NCBI GenBank assembly: GCA_937983085.1
Contig: CALJKZ010000226.1
Location: 1 to 17,818, forward strand
Reading direction: 5' to 3'
DNA: 17,818 nucleotides
Origin: an uncultured Gemmatimonadales bacterium
Lineage (GTDB): Bacteria; Gemmatimonadota; Gemmatimonadetes; Longimicrobiales; Gaopeijiaceae
Shown here: in pieces, positions 7,447-14,279 of the stretch
Position numbering within the stretch: the stretch's first letter is position 1
How the letters are laid out: every line of letters starts with the position of its first letter
Program-made: the position numbers and the translations under genes
Notes under the pieces: model-generated
What the model was told of the DNA's origin: nothing
Database searches by the model: none
Seen by the model: only the letters and a program-made list of their open reading frames with translations

Positions 7447-8283
7447 TTACCTTCCTTTCACCACGGCGAAGATGCACGACCGCGGGACGACGAGATTTTG
7501 GCCGGGCTCGAATCCGTGCAGCGAGGAGTGCTTGAGCACGTGGCTTTGGCCTCCGGGGGGCGCCTCCAAGGTGATCGCTCCTGCCACGGCGTTGTCGTTT
7601 TTGGGAACCGCCGCCACCTTCACCCAGGCCCACTCCGCATGCGCGATGTCGTCGGCCGGGTCGGGCGAGTACTCGCTGACGAGCACTTCGACGTAGTCGT
7701 TGGGGCGAACGTCGGCGGAGGGAGCCCCTCGCTCGTGCACCCAACCGGGACACACCAGGCCGCCTTTATCCTTGCCCTCGGTCCCCGTACCGTATTTGTG
7801 GCTGAGCTCGGCGAGATCGAGAAGGTCGCCAGTGGCCTCATACACATCCCGAAAGCGGAGGTCGCCCCGGTAGGGAGCGAAACCGTCCGACCAGTCGACC
7901 GCGGGAGCCACACTTCCTTGGAGGATCCGGCGGATGGTGCCTTCCCGATTCTCGGTTTGTCCTTCCATGGCCAGGTACTCCGCGGCCGCCCAGCAATCGC
8001 GCTGCGCTTGCGGAGTGAGAGGAACCTCCAGTCGACGTCCCGTGGCGGGGATCGTGGCAGCGGTCTGGCCTGGACCGCGGAGACTCCGTTCGACGTCGGC
8101 AATGAGCGGGCGCGGTTCGGACCACACGCCCGCGATGGCCTCTTCCATGGCACGTGCGCGTGCTTGGGCCCGCGCATGGGCCTCCGCCTCGGCGCGCTCT
8201 TGCTGTCTTCGGCGACGGTGCAGCGCATAGCCACACCCGAAGACCACGCCGCTGACGAAGAGTATGCGACCGACCGTGATCAT
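7447..8283 (-). CDS. Membrane-anchored protein, possibly with a DUF2314-like C-terminal domain
   Basis: 278 residues. Residues 3-21 are a signal-anchor helix (TVGRILFVSGVVFGCGYALH) followed by Arg and a charged Ala/Glu/Arg helix (23-50), giving an N-in orientation. A helical middle part (88-150) has no known motif. The last 90 residues (EWAWVKVAAV ... LHGFEPGQNLVVPRSCIFAV) follow the layout of DUF2314-like domains: an E-x-x-W-V-x-V strand, a Gly-containing turn, then a G-x-x-V-x-V-P strand pair. This is a weak assignment from pattern only. Unlike most neighbours it has no Asn-Pro. The start is seven bases after the previous stop, and GAGG precedes it by about five bases. Confidence 0.85.
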   Translation of the reverse strand: MITVGRILFVSGVVFGCGYALHRRRRQQERAEAEAHARAQARARAMEEAIAGVWSEPRPLIADVERSLRGPGQTAATIPATGRRLEVPLTPQAQRDCWAAAEYLAMEGQTENREGTIRRILQGSVAPAVDWSDGFAPYRGDLRFRDVYEATGDLLDLAELSHKYGTGTEGKDKGGLVCPGWVHERGAPSADVRPNDYVEVLVSEYSPDPADDIAHAEWAWVKVAAVPKNDNAVAGAITLEAPPGGQSHVLKHSSLHGFEPGQNLVVPRSCIFAVVKGR

Positions 8284-8290
8284 GCCGACC

Positions 8291-9181
8291 TCAGTGGATG
8301 ATCCCCCGCTCCTCGACGTCGAGGCAGCCGCCCGTAATCACGATGGCTGCCGGCACATGGTTCTGGCCGTAGCTCGGGCCGAGCCAGGTGCCCACCCCGT
8401 CGCCGAACTGATGGATGTACTCCTGACTCCCGTTCATCGTCCGCTGGTCGTCATTGGGGTCGTGCCACTTGTCGCTGCGGTACACGAGGGTGTCCATGTT
8501 TCCGAAGAGCTGGACATTGGTATCAGGCGTGGAAATGTCGCGGGCGCACTGCGGGGGTCGCTGGGCCCAGCGCTGAAACATCGTGGCCTCGCTGCTCCAC
8601 CGATCCGGGGCTTCGCACGGGGCGGCGAAAGCGTCGAGGCCCGGGAACACGTAGAGGCACTTGTAGGGGTCCGACCAATACAACGGGGCCGGGAATCCGT
8701 CCTCGAAACGGCAAAAGTGCAGCAGCGCGTCGCCGTCGATGTAGGTGAACTCGACGCAGGGGCCCAGGTAGACGAGGTCCCCCGTCTGCCCGATATGGGT
8801 GATCGGACCGTGGCCCGGCCTCGGCATCGCCGGGCGCCAGATATACTGGCGCCCCTCGCTGCGGAAGAAGAGCCGTAGGGCCTTCCACGCGGTCTTCTGG
8901 GCGAGCTTGTCGTCGTGGTACTCCTCGTTCGCCTCGCGTCGCGCCTGCTCCCAAAAGCGCTTCGCGTCGCCCGTGAGACTGCGGGGCGACGGGTCGGGCG
9001 GCAGGTGGATGCCCGAGCACGTGAGGTACTTCCCCATGAGGCGCTCGGCCTGCTCGTGATCGTAAGTACCCACGACCTGGGCATGGTGAAACCCATGCAC
9101 CGGGGCGAGGTTCGGCTGACGGGCCCCCATGGCGTTGGCCAGGACCGATTGCTCGTAGGCGTAGTGAGGCTGGGCGACCAT
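8291..9181 (-). CDS. ChaB-like domain protein
   Basis: 296 residues. Residues about 69-116 match the ChaB family pattern (Pfam PF06150): LTGDAKRFWEQARREANEEY, an acidic turn, then LAQKTAWKALRLFF and a Trp. E. coli ChaB was named for cation transport regulation, but ChaB-like genes are also found in viruses, including baculoviruses, where their role is unclear. The remaining 180 residues are rich in aromatic residues, Cys, Asp and Gly and look like a compact beta domain (TGDLVYLGPCVEFTYIDGDA) with about seven Cys in all. There is no membrane segment and no Asn-Pro. The ATG at 9181 lies five bases after the previous stop without a clear ribosome site, so coupling is likely. Confidence 0.87.
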   Translation of the reverse strand: MVAQPHYAYEQSVLANAMGARQPNLAPVHGFHHAQVVGTYDHEQAERLMGKYLTCSGIHLPPDPSPRSLTGDAKRFWEQARREANEEYHDDKLAQKTAWKALRLFFRSEGRQYIWRPAMPRPGHGPITHIGQTGDLVYLGPCVEFTYIDGDALLHFCRFEDGFPAPLYWSDPYKCLYVFPGLDAFAAPCEAPDRWSSEATMFQRWAQRPPQCARDISTPDTNVQLFGNMDTLVYRSDKWHDPNDDQRTMNGSQEYIHQFGDGVGTWLGPSYGQNHVPAAIVITGGCLDVEERGIIH

Positions 9182-9186
9182 GAGGA

Positions 9187-9729
9187 TCAGCTCGCGCGTT
9201 GCTGCGGTTGGGGAGGACCCGCCTGCCGCAGCAGCTGCTCGAGCTGCTGCATGCGGGCGTTGATCTCGTACTGCTGCTGCTGCATCGACTTGACCTGGTG
9301 CTCGATGTAGCCGGTGGGCGTCGACACATCGGTCAAGTGGCCCCCGTTTGGCCGCTGGGCGGGCGCCTGGGGAGCGGGCGCCGGGGCGGCGAAGCCGGTG
9401 AAGGGGCGCACGTTGCTCTCCGCGGGGGCGAAACTGTGCGCGGGCGTGGGGAGCGAGAAGGTGCCGTCGCCCCGCATGCCCATCGCAGGCAGCTGGGCCG
9501 GCTTGGGATTGGAGGCGGTCAGCGCGTCGGCCTCCGCCTGTCGCCGCCGCTGGAAGGCTCGATGGCCATACTTGATCAGCTCGAGCACGGCATAGCCTGT
9601 GAGGGTCGTGATCGCTGTGGTGACCACCAGGGTCACCCAGGGCACTTGCATGACCTGCGTCTTGATCGGAGCTTGGTTGGCAGCGACCTCCGGCTCGGGA
9701 TTACGCCGAGGGGGAGGACGCCGATTCAT
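9187..9729 (-). CDS. Membrane-anchored protein with Gln-rich coiled coil
   Basis: 180 residues from ATG 9729. The frame remains open upstream with a TTG at 9768, but the ATG is preferred; GGTGA lies eight bases before it. Order: a Pro/Arg-rich head with Asn-Pro (PPPRRNPEPE); a membrane helix at about 29-53 (VPWVTLVVTTAITTLTGYAV); a charged collar (HRAFQRRRQAEAD); a Pro/Ala-rich linker with a second Asn-Pro; and a C-terminal coiled coil (HQVKSMQQQQYEINARMQQL). The layout suits a membrane-anchored stalk that multimerises. Family unknown. A 92-base gap precedes it, the largest in the operon. Confidence 0.85.
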   Translation of the reverse strand: MNRRPPPRRNPEPEVAANQAPIKTQVMQVPWVTLVVTTAITTLTGYAVLELIKYGHRAFQRRRQAEADALTASNPKPAQLPAMGMRGDGTFSLPTPAHSFAPAESNVRPFTGFAAPAPAPQAPAQRPNGGHLTDVSTPTGYIEHQVKSMQQQQYEINARMQQLEQLLRQAGPPQPQQRAS

Positions 9730-9821
9730 CGTCGAGGTCACCGTCCTTGTGCTTCCGGGCGGGATCAAGGCCGCGCCCCGGCTTAGTCTCCCATATTTTC
9801 GACCGATTGCGGAGAGGGGTC

Positions 9822-10289
9822 CTACCCCACCTTCTGCCCGCGGCGACGAACCGGGCGCGAGGTCCTTCCTTGGGGGCTTTGCTGGCGCTCTTGTTGCTGC
9901 TGCTGCTGTCGGGCGCGCTGACCGGCCTCGTAATAGCGGCGCTGCGCGTGCTCGCGCTGGATGTGCTGGAAGTAGGCCCAGGCCTGCTGCACCATCGTGA
10001 CCCCGGGCCCCACCAGGGGACGCAGCTCGGGCGGCATGAAGCGCGTCGCGTACTGGTGGACGAACTGCTCGAAGCCCGGCGAGACGACGTCGACCCTCGG
10101 AAGTGCCGGGTCATCGAGGAGCTGGCTCACCTGCGTTCCGAGATCCCCGGGGGCGCACTGGGTCCTCTTCCCGCGCCAGTCCTCGAACTCGAGCGTCCCT
10201 CCCGGAAGCTTCCGCACCCGGAGGATCGTCTCCTTGGGCCGAGAGCTATGGCCTCCGTGGTCGCCTCCGTGATGGTCGTACCCGCTCAT
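9822..10289 (-). CDS. His-rich, Gln-rich basic protein of unknown function
   Basis: 155 residues. The N-terminus is His/Gly-rich (MSGYDHHGGDHGGHSS) and could bind metal. Residues 20-60 form a small beta region (ILRVRKLPGGTLEFEDWRGK). The C-terminal third is a charged helix with a Gln run (ARQQQQQQERQQ) and a basic tail (RPVRRRGQKVG). No Asn-Pro. The ATG overlaps the previous stop as ATGA at 10286-10289. The Gln run is coded by CTG/CAG-type repeats (about 9892-9911), which are slippage-prone. No family recognised. Confidence 0.85.
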   Translation of the reverse strand: MSGYDHHGGDHGGHSSRPKETILRVRKLPGGTLEFEDWRGKRTQCAPGDLGTQVSQLLDDPALPRVDVVSPGFEQFVHQYATRFMPPELRPLVGPGVTMVQQAWAYFQHIQREHAQRRYYEAGQRARQQQQQQERQQSPQGRTSRPVRRRGQKVG

Positions 10290-11503
10290 GCAGCCCTGTC
10301 CTGGACCGTAATGCCTTTACGATCCAGCACAAGGCGTTTGCGACCCGTCCCCAAGTCCCCCAAGAACTTCGTCAGACGCTCGAGGTTGTTGCGCGGAGGC
10401 GGGTTGCGGGCGGCGAGCCCGCGGGCCGCCATTCGACGGCGGCTCCGGTCCTCGCGGCCGTCCCATTCCTGCCGTGGATTGGCGAGCGCGGCCCGACCGG
10501 GCGACGAGCCCGAGGGGAGACAGTGGGTTCCCTGCTTGGGCGTGTACACCTTTTCGTAGCCGGGTGGGCAGATGACCTTCGGCTGGCACTTCGGCATGCC
10601 CGGGAAGAGCTTGCACCCCACGCCTCCTTCGAGCTCGCCGGCGGTGATCCGGTACGCCTGTCGAGGTCGTCGGCGCCGGCGCGTCGACACCGTCCGCACG
10701 TGGCTGGGGTTGGCCGCGCGGGCGATGCCCGGGGTGCCCTTGCGGTGCCGGACCAGGGCCTTGGCGCCGCCGTACATCGTGTTCTCGACCTGGAGCACGG
10801 TGACCGGCCGAGTCGGCATGCCGGGCGCGTGGAGCAGGCCAACGTTGACGTTGCCGGCCGAAAGCTGCACCCAAGGGCCTCGAGCGTCCCCGGGGCGACG
10901 CGGACCCCACGCGGCCGGCAGCCACTTACGAAGGTACTTCGTTTGGGCGTTGATCACGTACGGGTTGCTGGTCAGCGCACCGCTTGGCGTGATGTAGACG
11001 CGGTGGGGCTCGACGTAGCCGGACGCGCCCTGCGGAGTCTGGTACCGCACCTTGTTGCCCCCGTACGACCGATGCATCCACTGGGCGTGACTGCCCGGGT
11101 TCGCGGCCACGCGGGGTGGGAACGCGGTCTGCTGGGTGGCTTGCATGCCGGGCCACGCCCCCGGGTTGAACTGCATGGGACGAGGCGGCTGCGCGGCCTG
11201 CATCGCCTTGGGGTTGAAGTGCATCGGGTGCGGCCCAGGAGCGGCCGCGAAGTTCATGGGCGGGTTGAACTGCATGGGACGGTGCGGGGTCGCGGGCACC
11301 ATGGGATTCATGGCTGCGGGGTTCATCACGCCGGGCGGAAAGGCGGTCTGCTGCACGCCCGTCATGCCAGGCATCGAGGCCGCGCCGGGGTTCGGGACGA
11401 ACGCGGTGAAGCCCTCTGACAAGGGGGCCAGTCCAACGCCTGCGCCGCTGCGACCCGCGTCGCCGAGAGGGCCGCCAAAGAGGGGGTGGGCTTGTCCGTT
11501 CAT
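10286..11503 (-). CDS. Pro/Met-rich protein with QQTAFP and FNP modules
   Basis: 405 residues. Residues 1-135 are low complexity: two PGM-x3-QQTAFP modules (45-57 and 118-130) and three M-x-FNP modules near 77-114 (PMQFNP, PMHFNP, PMQFNPGAWPGM). The same QQTAFP module occurs in the gene at 12525-14279. Residues 140-260 look folded and beta-rich (SGYVEPHRVYITPSG, PVTVLQVENTMYGG). An Arg cluster (264-271) is followed by a four-Cys module (287, 296, 302, 318; VICPPGYEKVY) and a basic C-terminus. Eleven Asn-Pro sites. The ribosome site AGGAG (11516-11512) is eight bases before the ATG, one of the best in the window, and a 58-base gap lies upstream. Family unknown; a surface or scaffold protein is likely. 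Confidence 0.88.
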   Translation of the reverse strand: MNGQAHPLFGGPLGDAGRSGAGVGLAPLSEGFTAFVPNPGAASMPGMTGVQQTAFPPGVMNPAAMNPMVPATPHRPMQFNPPMNFAAAPGPHPMHFNPKAMQAAQPPRPMQFNPGAWPGMQATQQTAFPPRVAANPGSHAQWMHRSYGGNKVRYQTPQGASGYVEPHRVYITPSGALTSNPYVINAQTKYLRKWLPAAWGPRRPGDARGPWVQLSAGNVNVGLLHAPGMPTRPVTVLQVENTMYGGAKALVRHRKGTPGIARAANPSHVRTVSTRRRRRPRQAYRITAGELEGGVGCKLFPGMPKCQPKVICPPGYEKVYTPKQGTHCLPSGSSPGRAALANPRQEWDGREDRSRRRMAARGLAARNPPPRNNLERLTKFLGDLGTGRKRLVLDRKGITVQDRAA

Positions 11504-11561
11504 CGTTCGTTCTCCTGCCTTGTGGTGGTCTTAGTGTACTACGGGATGCGGCTTGTCCGAG

Positions 11562-12494
11562 TCATCGGAGCCGGCGGATCAGGTCGGGGGGCGCGAGGGG
11601 CCGCTGGGAGCACTTCATGGTCCCGGGGTTGCGGGCGCGGCGGGGGCCGTTGGCACGGGGCACGTGGCCCGTGGCCGCCAGGGCCAATCCCGTCGGTCCG
11701 ACGCCGGGATTGGGGGGCCCTGGATTACGGGCCGGGGTCCGGAGAGGCCCGAGCATCGAGCTCGGGAACATCTGGTGCGGCCGCGACCAGCCCCCCGTGC
11801 CTTGCGGGTAGAACTCCGGTGCCGCGAGACGGGGGCGCCACCCGCCGACGTTGCGGAAGTTTCCGGTGCACGGGTGCCAATTGCACCGAGGCCCGTAGCC
11901 GGGGCTTGTCGTCGGAGGATTGAAGCGAGGATTGAAGCGAGTGGGACGGCCCCCGACGCTCTCCACCTGCTGCGCCCCGGCCCCTCGGCCGTGGTAGCCC
12001 CCCGACCACACGTCGGGGAAGCAGGTCCCGCTGTGGCAGTACTCCCCCGGGGCGCAGTCGTAGTTCGTGTAGCACCCCTGGCCCAGACCCAAGACCCCGG
12101 GGGGAACCGCCGGGCCGTACACGGGCACGCCGGGGGGAAGGGGAGGCGCGGGGTTGGGCAGGGGGGCCATGTTGGGCAGGGAGCTTTGGTTCACGACCGC
12201 GTTGGGCGACGCGAAGGTGGCATTGTAGTTCCCGGTGCCCCACCCGGAGGGCTGCCATGCGAAGGCGGGGTTGCGTCGACGCTTACGCGAAGCCGCCGCG
12301 CCCAGGACTTCCCGCTGCCCCTGCTCGTAGACCCCCCGAAGGGATCCGGCGAGCTGGGGCCGATAGACGCCGTGCCGGGCGTCGAGCCGGCCTTGCGCGA
12401 GGGCCCGGTCGCCGGCCTCGCCAGGGATCCCCCTCGAGACGACCTCGAGCACGGGCACCCCGTCGGGGGACGGTCTGGGAACAAGCTGCGTCAT
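11562..12494 (-). CDS. Pro/Gly-rich protein with a small four-Cys module
   Basis: 310 residues from ATG 12494 (a TTG two codons upstream is also possible). The first 75 residues are charged and helical, ending in RKRRRNPAF. The rest is Pro/Gly/Asn-rich and probably extended. Residues 141-158 carry a four-Cys module (GCYTNYDCAPGEYCHSGTCF) of the C-x5-C-x5-C-x4-C type that is frequent in secreted proteins of myxobacteria. Asn-Pro occurs seven times, for example FNPRFNP, RNPGPPNPG and RNPGTM. A 30-base gap with a weak hairpin (CCGAG / CTCGG) precedes the start and there is no good ribosome site. No named family. Confidence 0.85.
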   Translation of the reverse strand: MTQLVPRPSPDGVPVLEVVSRGIPGEAGDRALAQGRLDARHGVYRPQLAGSLRGVYEQGQREVLGAAASRKRRRNPAFAWQPSGWGTGNYNATFASPNAVVNQSSLPNMAPLPNPAPPLPPGVPVYGPAVPPGVLGLGQGCYTNYDCAPGEYCHSGTCFPDVWSGGYHGRGAGAQQVESVGGRPTRFNPRFNPPTTSPGYGPRCNWHPCTGNFRNVGGWRPRLAAPEFYPQGTGGWSRPHQMFPSSMLGPLRTPARNPGPPNPGVGPTGLALAATGHVPRANGPRRARNPGTMKCSQRPLAPPDLIRRLR

Positions 12495-12524
12495 GTGCAA
12501 TCCGAGAAGGGCTCGGGAAACGGG

Positions 12525-14279
12525 CTAGAAGCGGTAGACCTTCACCTGTGGGTTGCCCATCGCCGAGGCGTTGCCGACGTTGCGTCGGCGAAAGCCCGAC
12601 CACCGGCTGGCGCGCTGCACCCCGAGGGGGACCCGGCCGCCACCGCCCGTGGGACGGGGGGTGATCGCCCCCTCGGCCTTCGTGCAGATGCATCGGTTTT
12701 GGGTGATCGACCATTTCGCGGCCCCCGAGGGGCAGGTCGCGGACTTGGCATCGCAGTTCGGCGTCGCTTGGGGACCCCGTGACCACCCGGCCGCGGACGC
12801 ACGACCCGAAATGGGATCCTCGCCGACGATGGGCTTGATCGTCCGTGGCTCGCATTTACAGGTCGTCTTGTTGAGGATGTAGCCGGTGTCGCACTTCTTG
12901 GTGCACTTCTTGCCGGCCACACACACGCCCGTCTTGGGGTCCCACTGGGTCCCCGGAGGGCAGCCGTGCATCAGGTCCTCCGGCGTCGGGTGCGTCGGTC
13001 GCGAGTACGGGCCGCTCCAGATCATCCGGGGCGGATTGGCGACTGGATTGGCTGCCGGGTTGGCTGCCCCTGGGTTTTGGTGGACGTTGCGTTGGTAGCC
13101 GGAGAACTCCACACCGGGGTAGGGGTTTTGTGCCGGGTTCGAGTACGGACCCGTCCCGATCACGTTCCCTCCCTGCGGGAAGGCAGTCTGCTGCGTGTCC
13201 GTCATGCCGGGCCACGCCCCGGGGTTTTGAAAGAGGTTGCGCTGGTAGCTCGCCGCCTCGGCCCCCGGGAAGGGGTTTTGGTGGACGTTGCGCTGGTAGC
13301 CCGAGAACTCCACCCCCGGATAGGGGTTTTGCGCCGGGTTCGAGTACGGCCCCGTCCCGATCACGTTCGGATTTTGGAACACCATGGGCTGCGCGCGGGT
13401 TTGCCCCTGCGGCATCGGAAACGCGGTCTGCTGGGTGCCTTCCTCGCCCGGGACGATGGGCCCTCCCGGGAACGCCTTTTGCTGCGTGTGGGTCATCCCC
13501 GGCCAGACCCCGGGGTTGCGCATGAAGCCACGCGTCCCCTGGGGGAACTGCGCCGACCCGGGCATCGCTGCCTCGCGTCGCGCCATCGCGCTGTTGAGCT
13601 TCCGCCACGGGCTTCGGGCGGCGTAAGCGTCCATCAGGGTGGTGTGTGGATTGGGTGCGTAGTTCACGGGTGCCTCCGGTGGTCCTGCAGACCGTTGTGG
13701 GGAAAGTTCTGGGGATAGACAGGGGTAGTAGGGCGGTGCGTTGACCCCGACGCCACCCCAACGCCAAGGCTCCGTGCGGGGACCATAGGGTACCCCAGTT
13801 GGGGGCCGCGTGTTGGGATTGGCCGCCTGGGCCACGGCGCGGGCGACGGCCCGGTTGAGGGCATCCTCGGACGAGCCGCCGAGGCCCGAGTGTGCGTCGA
13901 GCAGGAACACCGAGACGTCCTCGCGCTTCTCGGTGAGAAATGCCTCGGCCTGCTCGCGGGTGCGAAAGTCGTCGGTCAGGATCTCCTCCGAGTCGGCCAT
14001 GAGGCCGAGACGTCCCTCGCGCCGGACCTCCAAGGTCGCACGGTAGGGCTTTCGCTTCCAGCAGCCGAGGTAGTCGACGCGTCCCTTCGTCGTCACCTTC
14101 GCCAAGGCCAGATCCTCCTCGGTCTCCGTCACGTCTCCGGTTCGGGGCCGACACCAAAGGGCGACGCCGCCGAGCGCCCCCACGGCCGCGGCCCCGCCGG
14201 CGATCCACGGCCACCCCCCAGGGTTGGCGGTGGGGGGATTGGGGCTCGGCCGCACGCGGACTCGAACGTCGCGTCGCAT
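12525..14279 (-). CDS. Membrane-anchored repeat protein with QQTAFP and GPYS modules and Cys-rich tail
   Basis: 584 residues from ATG 14279, which overlaps the previous stop as TGATG; GGAGGT (14290-14285) lies five bases before it. A longer reading of the frame would overlap the neighbour by 40 codons and is rejected. Order: a short basic head; a membrane helix at 23-43 (WPWIAGGAAAVGALGGVALW); a small alpha/beta domain at 66-130 (YRATLEVRREGRLGLMADSE); a repeat region at 250-425 with three QQ(T/K)AFP modules, three GPYS modules and a perfect 32-residue duplication (305-336 and 372-403); then Cys clusters at 440-476 and 509-532 (GCPPGTQWDPKTGVCV). Seventeen Asn-Pro among about 32 Asn. The layout suits a membrane-anchored surface protein whose extended arm carries binding motifs. 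Confidence 0.88.
   Translation of the reverse strand: MRRDVRVRVRPSPNPPTANPGGWPWIAGGAAAVGALGGVALWCRPRTGDVTETEEDLALAKVTTKGRVDYLGCWKRKPYRATLEVRREGRLGLMADSEEILTDDFRTREQAEAFLTEKREDVSVFLLDAHSGLGGSSEDALNRAVARAVAQAANPNTRPPTGVPYGPRTEPWRWGGVGVNAPPYYPCLSPELSPQRSAGPPEAPVNYAPNPHTTLMDAYAARSPWRKLNSAMARREAAMPGSAQFPQGTRGFMRNPGVWPGMTHTQQKAFPGGPIVPGEEGTQQTAFPMPQGQTRAQPMVFQNPNVIGTGPYSNPAQNPYPGVEFSGYQRNVHQNPFPGAEAASYQRNLFQNPGAWPGMTDTQQTAFPQGGNVIGTGPYSNPAQNPYPGVEFSGYQRNVHQNPGAANPAANPVANPPRMIWSGPYSRPTHPTPEDLMHGCPPGTQWDPKTGVCVAGKKCTKKCDTGYILNKTTCKCEPRTIKPIVGEDPISGRASAAGWSRGPQATPNCDAKSATCPSGAAKWSITQNRCICTKAEGAITPRPTGGGGRVPLGVQRASRWSGFRRRNVGNASAMGNPQVKVYRF
13071..13367. repeat. 96-bp direct repeat pair inside a coding gene
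   Basis: Copies 13071-13166 and 13272-13367 lie 201 bases apart. I find eight base differences, all at third codon positions, so the 32-residue peptide is identical in both. A partial relative lies between them (about 13212-13271), coding for NPFPGAEAASYQRNLFQ. Confidence 0.85.

Noticed and set aside
7445..7753. N-terminal extension of the gene at 6860-7444
   Set aside because: The extra 103 codons are Arg-rich, overlap the neighbouring gene out of frame, and a strong ribosome site sits just before the ATG at 7444.
9730..9821. Largest gap, with a small A+T-rich patch (GAAAATATG on the minus strand)
   Set aside because: No convincing -35/-10 pair, terminator or small gene with ribosome site was found; noted only as the most likely place for an internal promoter.
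9892..9911. CTG repeats as a microsatellite or regulatory repeat
   Set aside because: They are short, in frame, and simply code for the Gln run of the protein at 9822-10289.
11533..11559. Possible promoter (CGGACA, 15-base spacer, TACACT on the minus strand) before the gene at 10286-11503
   Set aside because: Only four of six bases match at each element and the spacer is short; chance matches of this quality are common.
11700..11750. NPGP in the protein at 11562-12494 as a 2A-type ribosome-skipping site
   Set aside because: Only one Asn-Pro is in the form NPGP, the upstream D-x-E-x context is missing, and 2A skipping acts on eukaryotic ribosomes.
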